From positions 1-38,761 of IMG/VR virus record IMGVR_UViG_3300032083_000290: a stretch of DNA of 38,761 nucleotides; one strand, 5' to 3'. The translations under genes were made by a program, and so were the position numbers. The stretch comes from a virus. Positions 15,892 through 21,327 of the stretch are shown here, piece by piece (the first letter of the stretch is position 1; every line of letters starts with the position of its first letter). The notes beneath the pieces were generated by a model. It was not told the origin of the DNA. It saw nothing but the letters and a program-made list of their open reading frames with translations, and made no database searches.

Positions 15892-16626
15892 TTATATATA
15901 CTTTGCTCCATTGCCATGTGCTACAATAGCAATGCTCTTGGCATTGATATCTGAGCCACTACATAGCTTACAGCTATCACAGGTAGTACGTCTACCTGCT
16001 TCTTCTGATGCAGGACATAGTATCTCTTTGCCCTTTACCATTGCATTGACAGAGTTAATAACTCTGAATGTTCTAATGCCACTATCCCATGAAGCCATAG
16101 CTTCATCTAGACTGTCGGCACTCTTCATACATAAGTCATATCTTTGATTGACTGACTGATGAGTATAACCTGTTCTACCTTTTGAGTAGAACAAAAAGCT
16201 ATCCCATATGTAAGATGGTACTGCTGATGGGTCACCATAAGACCCAAGTCTTATGATATTATCTTTGCCAAGTTCAGCTAAATCATTATGTCCTTGAACA
16301 TAATCGTACTGACCCTTCTTGTATGTTTTCCAAACATTCAAAGGTGCTTGGTAGATTGCAACATAGCAAGCCCTATTCTCAGCTAACTTCCTATCGGAAG
16401 AAGCATCAACAGCAGTACCTCGAAGCTTACAGTCTCCACAAATAGAATAGTCCAAGCCAAGCTTATTAGCTTCACGTGGGTCTATGTCCTTGCAGAGTAT
16501 CCATGTCTGTATCATGTCACCTGTCTTGCTATTCTTAGAATCCTTATCAAATCCTGTTGCAATAACAACAATATCTTGACCATCAATCATTGATTGACCT
16601 TCATATAAAATGTAACCATTAGCCAT
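15892..16626 (-). CDS. Conserved cysteine-rich phage protein, 244 aa
   Basis: M-A-N-G-Y-I-L-Y-E-G-Q-S is followed by I-C-G-D-C-K-L-R-G, R-L-G-S-Y-G-D-P-S-A-V-P, G-Y-T-H-Q and C-P-A-S-E-E-A-G-R-R-T-T-C-D-S-C-K-L-C. This pattern recurs in phages and plasmids of proteobacteria as a family of unknown function. Two Cys clusters (about 63-66 and 205-221) suggest metal or Fe-S binding. The gene is framed by hairpin B before its start and hairpin A after its stop. Confidence 0.8.
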   Translation of the reverse strand: MANGYILYEGQSMIDGQDIVVIATGFDKDSKNSKTGDMIQTWILCKDIDPREANKLGLDYSICGDCKLRGTAVDASSDRKLAENRACYVAIYQAPLNVWKTYKKGQYDYVQGHNDLAELGKDNIIRLGSYGDPSAVPSYIWDSFLFYSKGRTGYTHQSVNQRYDLCMKSADSLDEAMASWDSGIRTFRVINSVNAMVKGKEILCPASEEAGRRTTCDSCKLCSGSDINAKSIAIVAHGNGAKYI

Positions 16627-16656
16627 TGTATTCTCCGTAATGTTTAAGTTATATAT

Positions 16657-16698
16657 ATAATAAATATACTTTCATATACATTCAAGTATATTTATTAT
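16657..16698 (-). repeat. AT-rich hairpin B, part of a 74-base direct repeat
   Basis: 15-bp perfect arms (16657-16671, 16684-16698), loop of 12 bases, CTT/AAG at the loop end. The surrounding block 16641-16714 recurs almost unchanged at 17452-17524, differing essentially in the loop and one flank base. It begins at the stop of the 42-aa gene and ends just before the GGAG box of the 244-aa gene. Confidence 0.8.
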
Positions 16699-16705
16699 TA
16701 TATTA

Positions 16706-16834
16706 CTAATCGTTAGTAGCATATATGCTACCTTCTTTTACAATTTTAATTGCTTCTTCTTCAGTCAAGCCTTCTTCAATAAGAGTTTGAACCTTATCTT
16801 CTTCTTGACTTTCTATCCAATGTTCTTTGGACAT
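16706..16834 (-). CDS. Small acidic protein, 42 aa
   Basis: M-S-K-E-H-W-I-E-S-Q-E-E-D-K followed by an amphipathic helix with a UBA-like look (L-I-E-E-G-L-T-E-E-E-A-I-K-I-V). GGAG box before the ATG; the upstream stop lies one base before the start. A perfect 16-base palindrome (16716-16731) lies in its 3' end. Function unknown. Confidence 0.68.
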   Translation of the reverse strand: MSKEHWIESQEEDKVQTLIEEGLTEEEAIKIVKEGSIYATND

Positions 16835-16835
16835 A

Positions 16836-17087
16836 TTAATACTCCCTAACTTTGTTATGAATATAAATATACTCTTTGATATCCATTAGGATATCTTCGT
16901 ACTCTCTTTTTGCCAAGTCATTTAGACCATCTTCAAAAGAGGTATAAGTCCAAATAAGTTTATTGGTAGCTATACAAGTAAGAACACAACTCCCTTCCTT
17001 AAGGTTGGTAACCTTTTCGAGTACGTATCTGCTACCTTTTGCTATAATAGAATCTTCCATATTTTGATATCCAAAATTAAAACGCAT
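16836..17087 (-). CDS. Hypothetical protein, 83 aa, dyad in its leader
   Basis: M-R-F-N-F-G-Y-Q-N-M-E-D-S-I; two Cys in the middle and a Tyr/Ile-rich C-terminal helix. The leader contains an AGGAG box and, 34-49 bases upstream of the start, dyad 2. A TTTAACTT repeat separates dyad and ribosome site, as before the next upstream gene. Not recognised. Confidence 0.66.
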   Translation of the reverse strand: MRFNFGYQNMEDSIIAKGSRYVLEKVTNLKEGSCVLTCIATNKLIWTYTSFEDGLNDLAKREYEDILMDIKEYIYIHNKVREY

Positions 17088-17120
17088 AGTAAATCTCCTA
17101 GATTTAAGTTAAAGTTAAAG

Positions 17121-17136
17121 TGTCCAATGTTGGACA
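17121..17136. promoter_or_regulatory. Dyad 2, TGTCCAA-TG-TTGGACA
   Basis: Both 7-base arms are exact. Flanks extend the symmetry (AAG and AGTT). Between the stop of the 91-aa gene and the start of the 83-aa gene. Confidence 0.78.
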
Positions 17137-17137
17137 G

Positions 17138-17413
17138 TTAGTACTCATCAGAGTACACTTCTCCGAAGTCTTCCCACTCCTGCTCCCATGAAGGCTGACC
17201 ATCATCTTCTTCTTCTTCGGAAGTACCGAAGTTTTCTTCCCACTCCGAAGGAGTTATTCCTGTCATAATGAACTCTCGTTCATCAGCAGAAATATGTGGC
17301 ATAGCCACTTGAATAAGAGTGCCACTCTCCCAAAGAGCAATCTGCTCTTGAGTTACATTAATGTCCATGACATTAGTTGTTTTAGTGAAAGGTGATATTC
17401 TTGTAATTTGCAT
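17138..17413 (-). CDS. Conserved small acidic phage protein, 91 aa
   Basis: M-Q-I-T-R-I-S-P-F-T-K-T-T-N-V-M, I-T-Q-E-Q-like core, and P-H-I-S-A-D-E-R-E-F-I-M-T-G-I-T-P-S-E-W form a signature I recognise from many phages with unknown function. The last 30 residues are strongly acidic and Trp-rich (E-E-E-E-D-D-G then W-E-Q-E-W-E-D). An acidic tail on a small early protein is compatible with DNA mimicry or inhibition of a host DNA-binding protein, which is inference only. Dyad 3 lies 24-39 bases before the start. Confidence 0.78.
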   Translation of the reverse strand: MQITRISPFTKTTNVMDINVTQEQIALWESGTLIQVAMPHISADEREFIMTGITPSEWEENFGTSEEEEDDGQPSWEQEWEDFGEVYSDEY

Positions 17414-17436
17414 ATTAAACTCCGTTTAAGTTAAAG

Positions 17437-17452
17437 TGTCCAACATTGGACT
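17437..17452. promoter_or_regulatory. Dyad 3, TGTCCAA-CA-TTGGACT
   Basis: One arm ends in T instead of A; otherwise identical to the family. It is immediately followed by the second copy of the direct repeat carrying hairpin C, so the two element types adjoin here, upstream of the 91-aa acidic gene. Confidence 0.72.
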
Positions 17453-17467
17453 GTTTAAGTTATATAT

Positions 17468-17508
17468 ATAATAAATATACTTTCATAAATTACAAGTATA
17501 TTTATTAT
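17468..17508 (-). repeat. AT-rich hairpin C, second copy of the direct repeat
   Basis: Arms 17468-17482 and 17494-17508 are identical to hairpin B, with an 11-base loop instead of 12. The complete repeat copy spans 17452-17524 and contains the stop codon of the 71-aa membrane protein. Confidence 0.8.
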
Positions 17509-17515
17509 TATATTA

Positions 17516-17731
17516 CTAATTGTTTCGGTAATGGTGGATTATAAATAATCCTGTCATTAACAAAGTTAATCCCATTGCTCCAATCAAACCAATGAAAGCA
17601 ATTCCCATAGGGAATCCTTGATTGATTGCTTCACTCATATAATAACCTTCCTCTTCTGATAAGGTTATCCAAGCCATTAAAGTTACAGGTATTCCTAAAA
17701 GGAATATTAATACTCCATCAAATTTATTCAT
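17516..17731 (-). CDS. Two-helix membrane protein, 71 aa, possible early holin
   Basis: Hydrophobic segments at about 6-24 and 42-66 flank an acidic loop (S-E-E-E-G-Y-Y), with a short basic C-terminus (H-H-Y-R-N-N). Size and topology match small class II holins, but also any small phage membrane protein. The lysis cassette in the rightward arm already has a better holin candidate. GGAG box upstream of the ATG. Confidence 0.68.
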   Translation of the reverse strand: MNKFDGVLIFLLGIPVTLMAWITLSEEEGYYMSEAINQGFPMGIAFIGLIGAMGLTLLMTGLFIIHHYRNN

Positions 17732-17743
17732 TTTAATCTCCGA

Positions 17744-17950
17744 TTAATTAAATCTACTATCATCATAAGAATAATATTCTAATGGTTTTAATTTAGCATA
17801 CTTGCTAAATATTACAATATCATTCTCTGTATCAATTTCTTGATACATTCTTTTGTCATGTATTTTGTGAACAAAATCAGGTTCACTCCATATCTTGACA
17901 GCATTTTGATACTCTGTATCATCTCTAAAATTCACAAAGTGAATAGCCAT
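17744..17950 (-). CDS. Hypothetical protein, 68 aa
   Basis: M-A-I-H-F-V-N-F-R-D-D-T-E-Y then a mixed-charge body ending E-Y-Y-S-Y-D-D-S-R-F-N. AAGGAG box upstream. No recognised family. Confidence 0.64.
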   Translation of the reverse strand: MAIHFVNFRDDTEYQNAVKIWSEPDFVHKIHDKRMYQEIDTENDIVIFSKYAKLKPLEYYSYDDSRFN

Positions 17951-17961
17951 TTTACTGCTCC

Positions 17962-18237
17962 TTAAACTCCGTTTAACATATCATTAATCATCTGAATAGC
18001 TTTGCTATTATCAGAGTGTCCAACATTGGACAGTTTGCCACCTCTCAAAGATTCTTTGAACATCTTTGCTTCAAGTTCATTCTTCCTTGAAACATAGACT
18101 TCCATTGGCTCATCATGGTCTTTGACCATCTGAATCCAATTACTACGTAATGGCTTATGATTATAATTAGAACCAAAACGTTTCTTAACATTAGTCTTGC
18201 ACCAAATCTTGCCTTTACGAATTTTGTTACCAACCAT
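17962..18237 (-). CDS. Basic hypothetical protein, 91 aa, with internal dyad 4
   Basis: The N-terminal 30 residues are strongly basic (K-I-R-K-G-K, N-V-K-K-R-F). Dyad 4 lies in frame and encodes S-N-V-G; the same peptide is encoded by dyad 5 in the gene at 18564-19163. Preceded by hairpin D and an AAGGAG box. A DNA-binding role is possible from charge alone. Confidence 0.66.
   Translation of the reverse strand: MVGNKIRKGKIWCKTNVKKRFGSNYNHKPLRSNWIQMVKDHDEPMEVYVSRKNELEAKMFKESLRGGKLSNVGHSDNSKAIQMINDMLNGV
18017..18032. promoter_or_regulatory. Dyad 4, TGTCCAA-CA-TTGGACA, inside a gene
   Basis: Exact arms; located within the coding region of the 91-aa basic protein about 200 bases after its start. 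The flanks match dyads 1 and 2 (G before, GTT after). Confidence 0.75.
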
Positions 18238-18261
18238 TTGAAATCTCCTTAAGATATATAT

Positions 18262-18299
18262 AATAATTAATACTTCTACAAATAAAAGTATTAATTATT
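18262..18299 (-). repeat. AT-rich hairpin D
   Basis: 14-bp perfect arms (18262-18275, 18286-18299), 10-base loop, CTT/AAG closing; a further AGATATA/TATATCT pairing extends the stem after a mismatch. Sits between the 65-aa gene and the AAGGAG box of the 91-aa basic gene. The loop is nearly identical to that of hairpin E. Confidence 0.76.
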
Positions 18300-18321
18300 T
18301 ATATCTCTAAATGTTTTAATT

Positions 18322-18519
18322 TTAATATTCAAAGTCTATAAAGACTTTCTTTGTTGCCTTAACTTCTTTCCAAGAACCAACATCTTCGTATTTAGAAATC
18401 GAATATGTTTTATAACCTTTGTTATAATGGTCAACTATCCAAACAGTATTGGATTTTTCATTTAACTTAAAGAAAGTTATATCATTAGATTTTAATTGAT
18501 TTACTTGTAAATATTGCAT
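18322..18519 (-). CDS. Hypothetical protein, 65 aa
   Basis: M-Q-Y-L-Q-V-N-Q-L-K-S-N-D-I-T-F-F, aromatic-rich (several Tyr and Trp), probably a small beta-strand protein. A GGAG box precedes the ATG, and the upstream leader carries TTTAACTT repeats like those at dyads 2 and 3. Unknown function. Confidence 0.64.
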   Translation of the reverse strand: MQYLQVNQLKSNDITFFKLNEKSNTVWIVDHYNKGYKTYSISKYEDVGSWKEVKATKKVFIDFEY

Positions 18520-18555
18520 TAATTAATCTCCGATTAAAGTTAAAGTTAAAAGATA

Positions 18556-18574
18556 AAGTAGCATTAAGCTACTT
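18556..18574 (-). terminator. Possible leftward terminator or attenuator
   Basis: On the minus strand a 7-bp stem AAGTAGC/GCTACTT with a 5-base loop is followed by a T-rich run. It contains the stop codon of the first leftward gene. Three GC pairs only, so termination would be partial; this may set a lower level for the genes beyond it. Confidence 0.42.
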
Positions 18575-19163
18575 CATCTAATTGAATGTTTTCTTCGATA
18601 AGCTCTAACTGCTCTTTTAGAGCAACAAGGAACTCTTGTTTTGAGATACCATTGGTATCTAAGGCTAAGACAGTTTCAAAAGCTATATCAGAAGCTGTAA
18701 GCTTCTTTTGAACCTTTGGTTCTTCTTTGACAGACTGTCCAACGTTGGACACTTCAGAAGATTTATCTTCTATTTGAAGAATTTCTTCTTGAGTTGAAGC
18801 TTCTTCTTTTGGCTTGTTAGCCAAGCTGTAAGCTCTTTGCAGAGCAGTTAAAGAGGTAAACCTCTTCTTTGGATTTTGTCTTAACCAAGTGACTATGTCA
18901 CTATGGTTTGAGAATAACCATAAAGCTTCGCTTTTTCTTCTTCTGTCAATGGAATTAATTCCATACTTTAAGGCTAAAGCCTTACTAATAATCTTAACAT
19001 TTTCAATGGTTAAGATTTGAGACTGTAGCTTTCCAAGCTCATAGTCAAAACTATCCTTGCTGAAAACCATCTTTGTAGTTTTCGCTTTCAAAGACTTTTG
19101 CTCTTTGTGATAAGCTTTGGTTAAGTTTGCACCGATTGATTGAAGTGTTGAAAGTTGAGTCAT
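18564..19163 (-). CDS. First leftward gene, hypothetical protein of 199 aa
   Basis: The promoter-proximal gene of the leftward arm, behind a near-consensus promoter, hairpin E and an AGGAG box. The N-terminal ~115 residues are helical and basic (R-R-R-K-S-E-A-L-W-L-F, N-P-K-K-R-F). A Glu/Lys-rich linker (about 118-155) leads to a C-terminal helical region (155-199) with acidic end. The layout could suit a regulator or host-takeover protein, but no helix-turn-helix was identified with confidence. Dyad 5 lies in its linker-coding part. Confidence 0.75.
   Translation of the reverse strand: MTQLSTLQSIGANLTKAYHKEQKSLKAKTTKMVFSKDSFDYELGKLQSQILTIENVKIISKALALKYGINSIDRRRKSEALWLFSNHSDIVTWLRQNPKKRFTSLTALQRAYSLANKPKEEASTQEEILQIEDKSSEVSNVGQSVKEEPKVQKKLTASDIAFETVLALDTNGISKQEFLVALKEQLELIEENIQLDEVA
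18736..18751. promoter_or_regulatory. Dyad 5, TGTCCAA-CG-TTGGACA, inside a gene
   Basis: Exact arms with CG centre, giving a fully palindromic 16-mer. Encodes S-N-V-G in the low-complexity linker of the 199-aa protein, where sequence is free to accommodate a DNA signal. Confidence 0.75.
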
Positions 19164-19194
19164 TTTGTTTCTCCTATGTTATATATATTTAAAT

Positions 19195-19220
19195 AAACTC
19201 TTTCACAAATAAAAGAGTTT
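19195..19220 (-). repeat. Hairpin E at the predicted 5' end of the leftward mRNA
   Basis: 8-bp core AAACTCTT/AAGAGTTT with a 10-base loop; one bulge allows AAATTTATA-type pairing to lengthen it. The predicted transcription start near 19221 puts this stem at the extreme 5' end of the RNA, the position where stem-loops commonly slow 5'-dependent decay. Loop sequence matches hairpin D. Confidence 0.72.
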
Positions 19221-19227
19221 TTTAAAT

Positions 19228-19255
19228 ATTATAACCTTAGTGTTTCGTTTGTCAA
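19228..19255 (-). promoter_or_regulatory. Leftward sigma70-type promoter
   Basis: Minus strand: TTGACA (19255-19250), 16-base spacer, TATAAT (19233-19228), both hexamers fully consensus. Predicted start near 19221. Drives the whole leftward arm by host RNA polymerase, presumably early. Confidence 0.82.
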
Positions 19256-19334
19256 GTCGGCATCAATAGACTTTGTCGAAGTAAGTATCGAGTCGATAAG
19301 TATTCAGACTATGTTTATTTAAGAAGACTTCAAC

Positions 19335-19350
19335 AGTCCAACATTGGACA
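19335..19350. promoter_or_regulatory. Dyad 6, AGTCCAA-CA-TTGGACA
   Basis: The first base of the left arm differs from the family. About 80 bases upstream of the leftward -35 box, and 7 bases from a separate 8-bp inverted repeat. The only copy in the control region itself. Confidence 0.7.
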
Positions 19351-19356
19351 CTTAAC

Positions 19357-19377
19357 TTACTACCACTAGGGTAGTAA
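19357..19377. repeat. Inverted repeat TTACTACC/GGTAGTAA
   Basis: Perfect 8-base arms, 5-base centre, next to dyad 6. Not followed by a T run in either direction, so not an obvious terminator; a protein-binding site is likelier. Confidence 0.5.
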
Positions 19378-19603
19378 AAATATGTACTCCTCCTCTTCCA
19401 AACTACCTTTGTTGCAAAAATGTCACACTTCTCATCAAAGATGAAGGGGAAACTGATAGTAAATGAGTTGCTTACTTAGAATAAGTAGTTGATTTTACTA
19501 CATTTTATATGCTTTAGCATATAGAACTTGGGAAGAAGTCTTCAAATCTATGACAAAAGTCTCTTTGAGATGAGAACTCTAGGCAAATCAGCACCCTCGG
19601 CAT

Positions 19604-19624
19604 GGGTCGGTGGGGGGTAGGGGT
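19604..19624 (+). other. G-rich tract
   Basis: Runs of 3, 2, 6 and 4 G within about 20 bases in an otherwise AT-rich region. Four G-runs allow a two-layer G-quadruplex but not a canonical three-layer one. Lies between control elements, next to AT-rich DNA on its right side. Confidence 0.5.
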
Positions 19625-19658
19625 TATATATGTATGTATATCTACACAGATTAGGTAA

Positions 19659-19690
19659 ATTCACTGTTAACTACAACAGAAACTGTGAAT
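19659..19690. repeat. Imperfect inverted repeat ATTCACTGTT/AACTGTGAAT
   Basis: Ten-base arms with one mismatch around a 12-base centre, in the AT-rich segment before the rightward promoters. Possible operator or origin element. Confidence 0.45.
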
Positions 19691-19722
19691 ACATATATGC
19701 ACAAGTACAGCTAAATAAAGTG

Positions 19723-19751
19723 TTGCATTTATATCACACGTATGTTATAAT
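19723..19751 (+). promoter_or_regulatory. Rightward promoter 1 (weak -35)
   Basis: TTGCAT, 17-base spacer, TATAAT. Perfect -10 with a poor -35; overlaps a TATGT/ACATA dyad. Tandem with promoter 2, whose start is about 54 bases further right. Confidence 0.5.
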
Positions 19752-19776
19752 CGTACATATATAAAAATAATTGGGG

Positions 19777-19805
19777 TTGACACGATTGGTGATTAGTGGT
19801 ATAAC
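19777..19805 (+). promoter_or_regulatory. Rightward promoter 2
   Basis: TTGACA, exactly 17-base spacer, TATAAC; predicted start near 19812. Should drive the rightward genes from 20004. The same -35/-10 pair is used before the capsid gene at 33476. Confidence 0.78.
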
Positions 19806-19824
19806 TTAGGACATAATCAACACA

Positions 19825-19910
19825 CACTTATATGTTACACTTAAATGTTTATTACTTATTCTTGTTAAAGTCACTTAAATGTATCACTTAAATGTATTTC
19901 ACTTATATAT
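19825..19910 (+). repeat. Five direct repeats of CACTTAWATRT
   Basis: Eleven-base copies begin at 19825, 19838, 19872, 19885 and 19900: three exact CACTTAAATGT, one CACTTATATGT, one CACTTATATAT. They fall in the untranslated leader of the rightward transcript. Iteron-like spacing (13, 34, 13, 15) suggests binding of a replication or regulatory protein. Confidence 0.72.
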
Positions 19911-20003
19911 GACTATCCTCCCTATACTAGTAACGGTTAATCTCCTGTACTCAGTAGCGACTTTATAAAAGAATACTCGTAATAAACAAAAAGATGCTTG
20001 ACA

Positions 20004-20216
20004 ATGAAACGAAAATCAGTAAAACTATATACACCAGAGAATATGTTAGAATCATTCTATGATGCTATCCGTACTAATAAACTAAAAGAGCTACATATTC
20101 CTCATAGTTCCGTATTCTATGTACGTTCTGCCATAGAAGCAGACACTGGAGTGCGTTACACTCTCAAGCATGTTGAAACAGCAATGAAAGCAGAAGGAAT
20201 GTTAAAAGATGTTTGA
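20004..20216 (+). CDS. First rightward gene, hypothetical 70 aa
   Basis: ATG at 20004 is preferred over an in-frame TTG at 19998. M-K-R-K-S-V-K-L-Y-T-P-E-N-M then a helical, basic body (S-V-F-Y-V-R-S-A-I-E, H-V-E-T-A-M-K-A-E-G) that could form a small helix-turn-helix. Directly behind the rightward promoters and repeat array. Not recognised with certainty. Confidence 0.7.
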   Translation: MKRKSVKLYTPENMLESFYDAIRTNKLKELHIPHSSVFYVRSAIEADTGVRYTLKHVETAMKAEGMLKDV

Positions 20217-20421
20217 GACACTTGTACTTGTATGCCTAATTGGTACTTCAAATATATGCCATACACTAGCAGATTTGGAAGGACCGTATAAAACTAAAGA
20301 TGAATGTCTATCACGTGCCTACGAAATAGCTGCAGACTTACCTGCGTATATGCCTAACTTCCAAGCAATGAAGTATAAATGCGTAGAGATAGATGAAGAC
20401 GAAGATAAAGTGAGAACTTAA
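20209..20421 (+). CDS. Small two-to-four-Cys protein with hydrophobic N-terminus, 70 aa
   Basis: M-F-E-T-L-V-L-V-C-L-I-G-T-S reads as a signal-like or membrane anchor, then a K-T-K-D-E-C-L-S-R-A pattern and K-Y-K-C-V near the end. The gene at 23501-23683 shares the plan (hydrophobic start, D-x-C-L-x-x-A, terminal x-Y-C). The pair may be distant paralogues forming a disulphide in the periplasm. Function unknown. Confidence 0.68.
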   Translation: MFETLVLVCLIGTSNICHTLADLEGPYKTKDECLSRAYEIAADLPAYMPNFQAMKYKCVEIDEDEDKVRT

Positions 20422-20715
20422 ATGGCACATGAAAGCAGAAGAGCAGCTTTACTAAAGAAACATGGACTCAAGGGTGTTAATAAGCCTAAGAGAACCCCTG
20501 ACCACAAAACTAAATCACATATGGTGTTAGCCGCTGAAGGACACAGTATGAAATTGATTCGTTTTGGACAGCAGGGAGTACGTGGTGCTGGTAAAAATCC
20601 TACCACAGCGAAGGATAAAGCACGTAAGAAGAGTTATTATGCTAGACATAATGCTCAAGGTAAGCCGACTAGTAAGTTGTCAGCGAAATACTGGTCGCAT
20701 AAGGTCAAATGGTAG
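20422..20715 (+). CDS. Conserved small basic phage protein, 97 aa
   Basis: G-V-N-K-P-K-R-T-P-D-H-K-T-K-S-H, I-R-F-G-Q-Q-G-V-x-G-A-G and the C-terminal A-K-Y-W-S-H-K-V-K-W are signatures of a family widespread in marine podoviruses and myoviruses. The family has no proven function. The conserved block near the late genes suggests a virion or assembly role, which is inference. Starts directly after the upstream stop. Confidence 0.8.
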   Translation: MAHESRRAALLKKHGLKGVNKPKRTPDHKTKSHMVLAAEGHSMKLIRFGQQGVRGAGKNPTTAKDKARKKSYYARHNAQGKPTSKLSAKYWSHKVKW

Positions 20716-20730
20716 GAAAGGAATATTACT

Positions 20731-21327
20731 ATGACTGAAGCAGAAAGAAAAAAGAAAATAAGAGAAAAGAATAAGAGTAGTGTAATTTCATTCTTTAATA
20801 AATATATTGCAGGTCGTAAGACTAGTATAAAAACTAAAAATAATGAAAATGCTAAGACACGTGTTGAGAGTAAAACAAAAACTATGGCTGATAAGTATAA
20901 GTCACAGATGTCTAAGATAGCAAAGAACTCTAAGTCAGTTGGTTCTTCACAGACACAAGCTCAAAAATCAGCTAAAGCTAAAAAAGATGCTATAGCTAAA
21001 CTAATGAAAAGGGTAAATACACCAACTCCTAAAGGTGTATCTCAAGGTAGTAAGACAAGTAAGTCTCCTAAAAGCTCATTAGGTTATCCTAAAGTATCAC
21101 AGGGTAGTAAGACTGCTGCAGGTAAAACTGGATACCCTAAAGTATCACAGGGTAGTACAACAAGTAAGAAAAGAAAGCCAGCTATTGTATCAAAGGCAGC
21201 TCTAGAAAAGTCAGGTTTATCTCTTCGTGATTACTTAAACATGAAACAAGGTAAAACTAGAAGAGACTATAAGGATGTCAAGATGGCAGCCGCTAAGAAA
21301 AGAAGAGCAAGAGGGAGTACTACGTAA
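20731..21327 (+). CDS. Lys/Ser-rich protein with G-Y-P-K-V-S-Q-G-S repeats, 198 aa
   Basis: Strongly basic and low in hydrophobics throughout. Residues about 98-148 hold three copies of x-V-S-Q-G-S-K/T-T, two extended as G-Y-P-K-V-S-Q-G-S. The large protein at 30513-32528 carries the same element as T-G-Y-P-D-V-S-Q-G-S-T-T-S. Sharing suggests a common partner or processing site in virion assembly. AAAGGAA box before the ATG. No known family. Confidence 0.72.
   Translation: MTEAERKKKIREKNKSSVISFFNKYIAGRKTSIKTKNNENAKTRVESKTKTMADKYKSQMSKIAKNSKSVGSSQTQAQKSAKAKKDAIAKLMKRVNTPTPKGVSQGSKTSKSPKSSLGYPKVSQGSKTAAGKTGYPKVSQGSTTSKKRKPAIVSKAALEKSGLSLRDYLNMKQGKTRRDYKDVKMAAAKKRRARGSTT

Larger units (their letters stand above)
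19164..20003. other. Divergent noncoding control region
   Basis: About 840 bases without a convincing gene. From left: hairpin E and the leftward promoter, dyad 6, an 8-bp inverted repeat, a featureless stretch of about 220 bases (19380-19600), a G-rich tract, AT-rich sequence with an imperfect inverted repeat, two tandem rightward promoters and a direct-repeat array. The combination suits the main transcription switch and possibly an origin of replication. No att core could be identified. Confidence 0.8.

Noticed and set aside
16716-16731. Perfect 16-base palindrome GTAGCATATATGCTAC
   Set aside because: Lies in the coding end of the 42-aa gene, is single copy, has no T run and would form a loopless hairpin; kept only as a note.
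18045-18233. Second minus-strand frame of 62 codons within 17962-18237
   Set aside because: Shifted-frame shadow of the 91-aa gene; the AAGGAG box and spacing fit the 91-aa frame better.
15839-19220. AT-rich hairpins read as intrinsic terminators
   Set aside because: Stems are almost all A-T and lack a following U tract separate from the stem; termination strength would be poor. RNA processing or protection fits better.
19164-20003. tRNA gene or att core in the control region
   Set aside because: No cloverleaf or T-loop consensus could be read, and no candidate core is repeated near the integrase.
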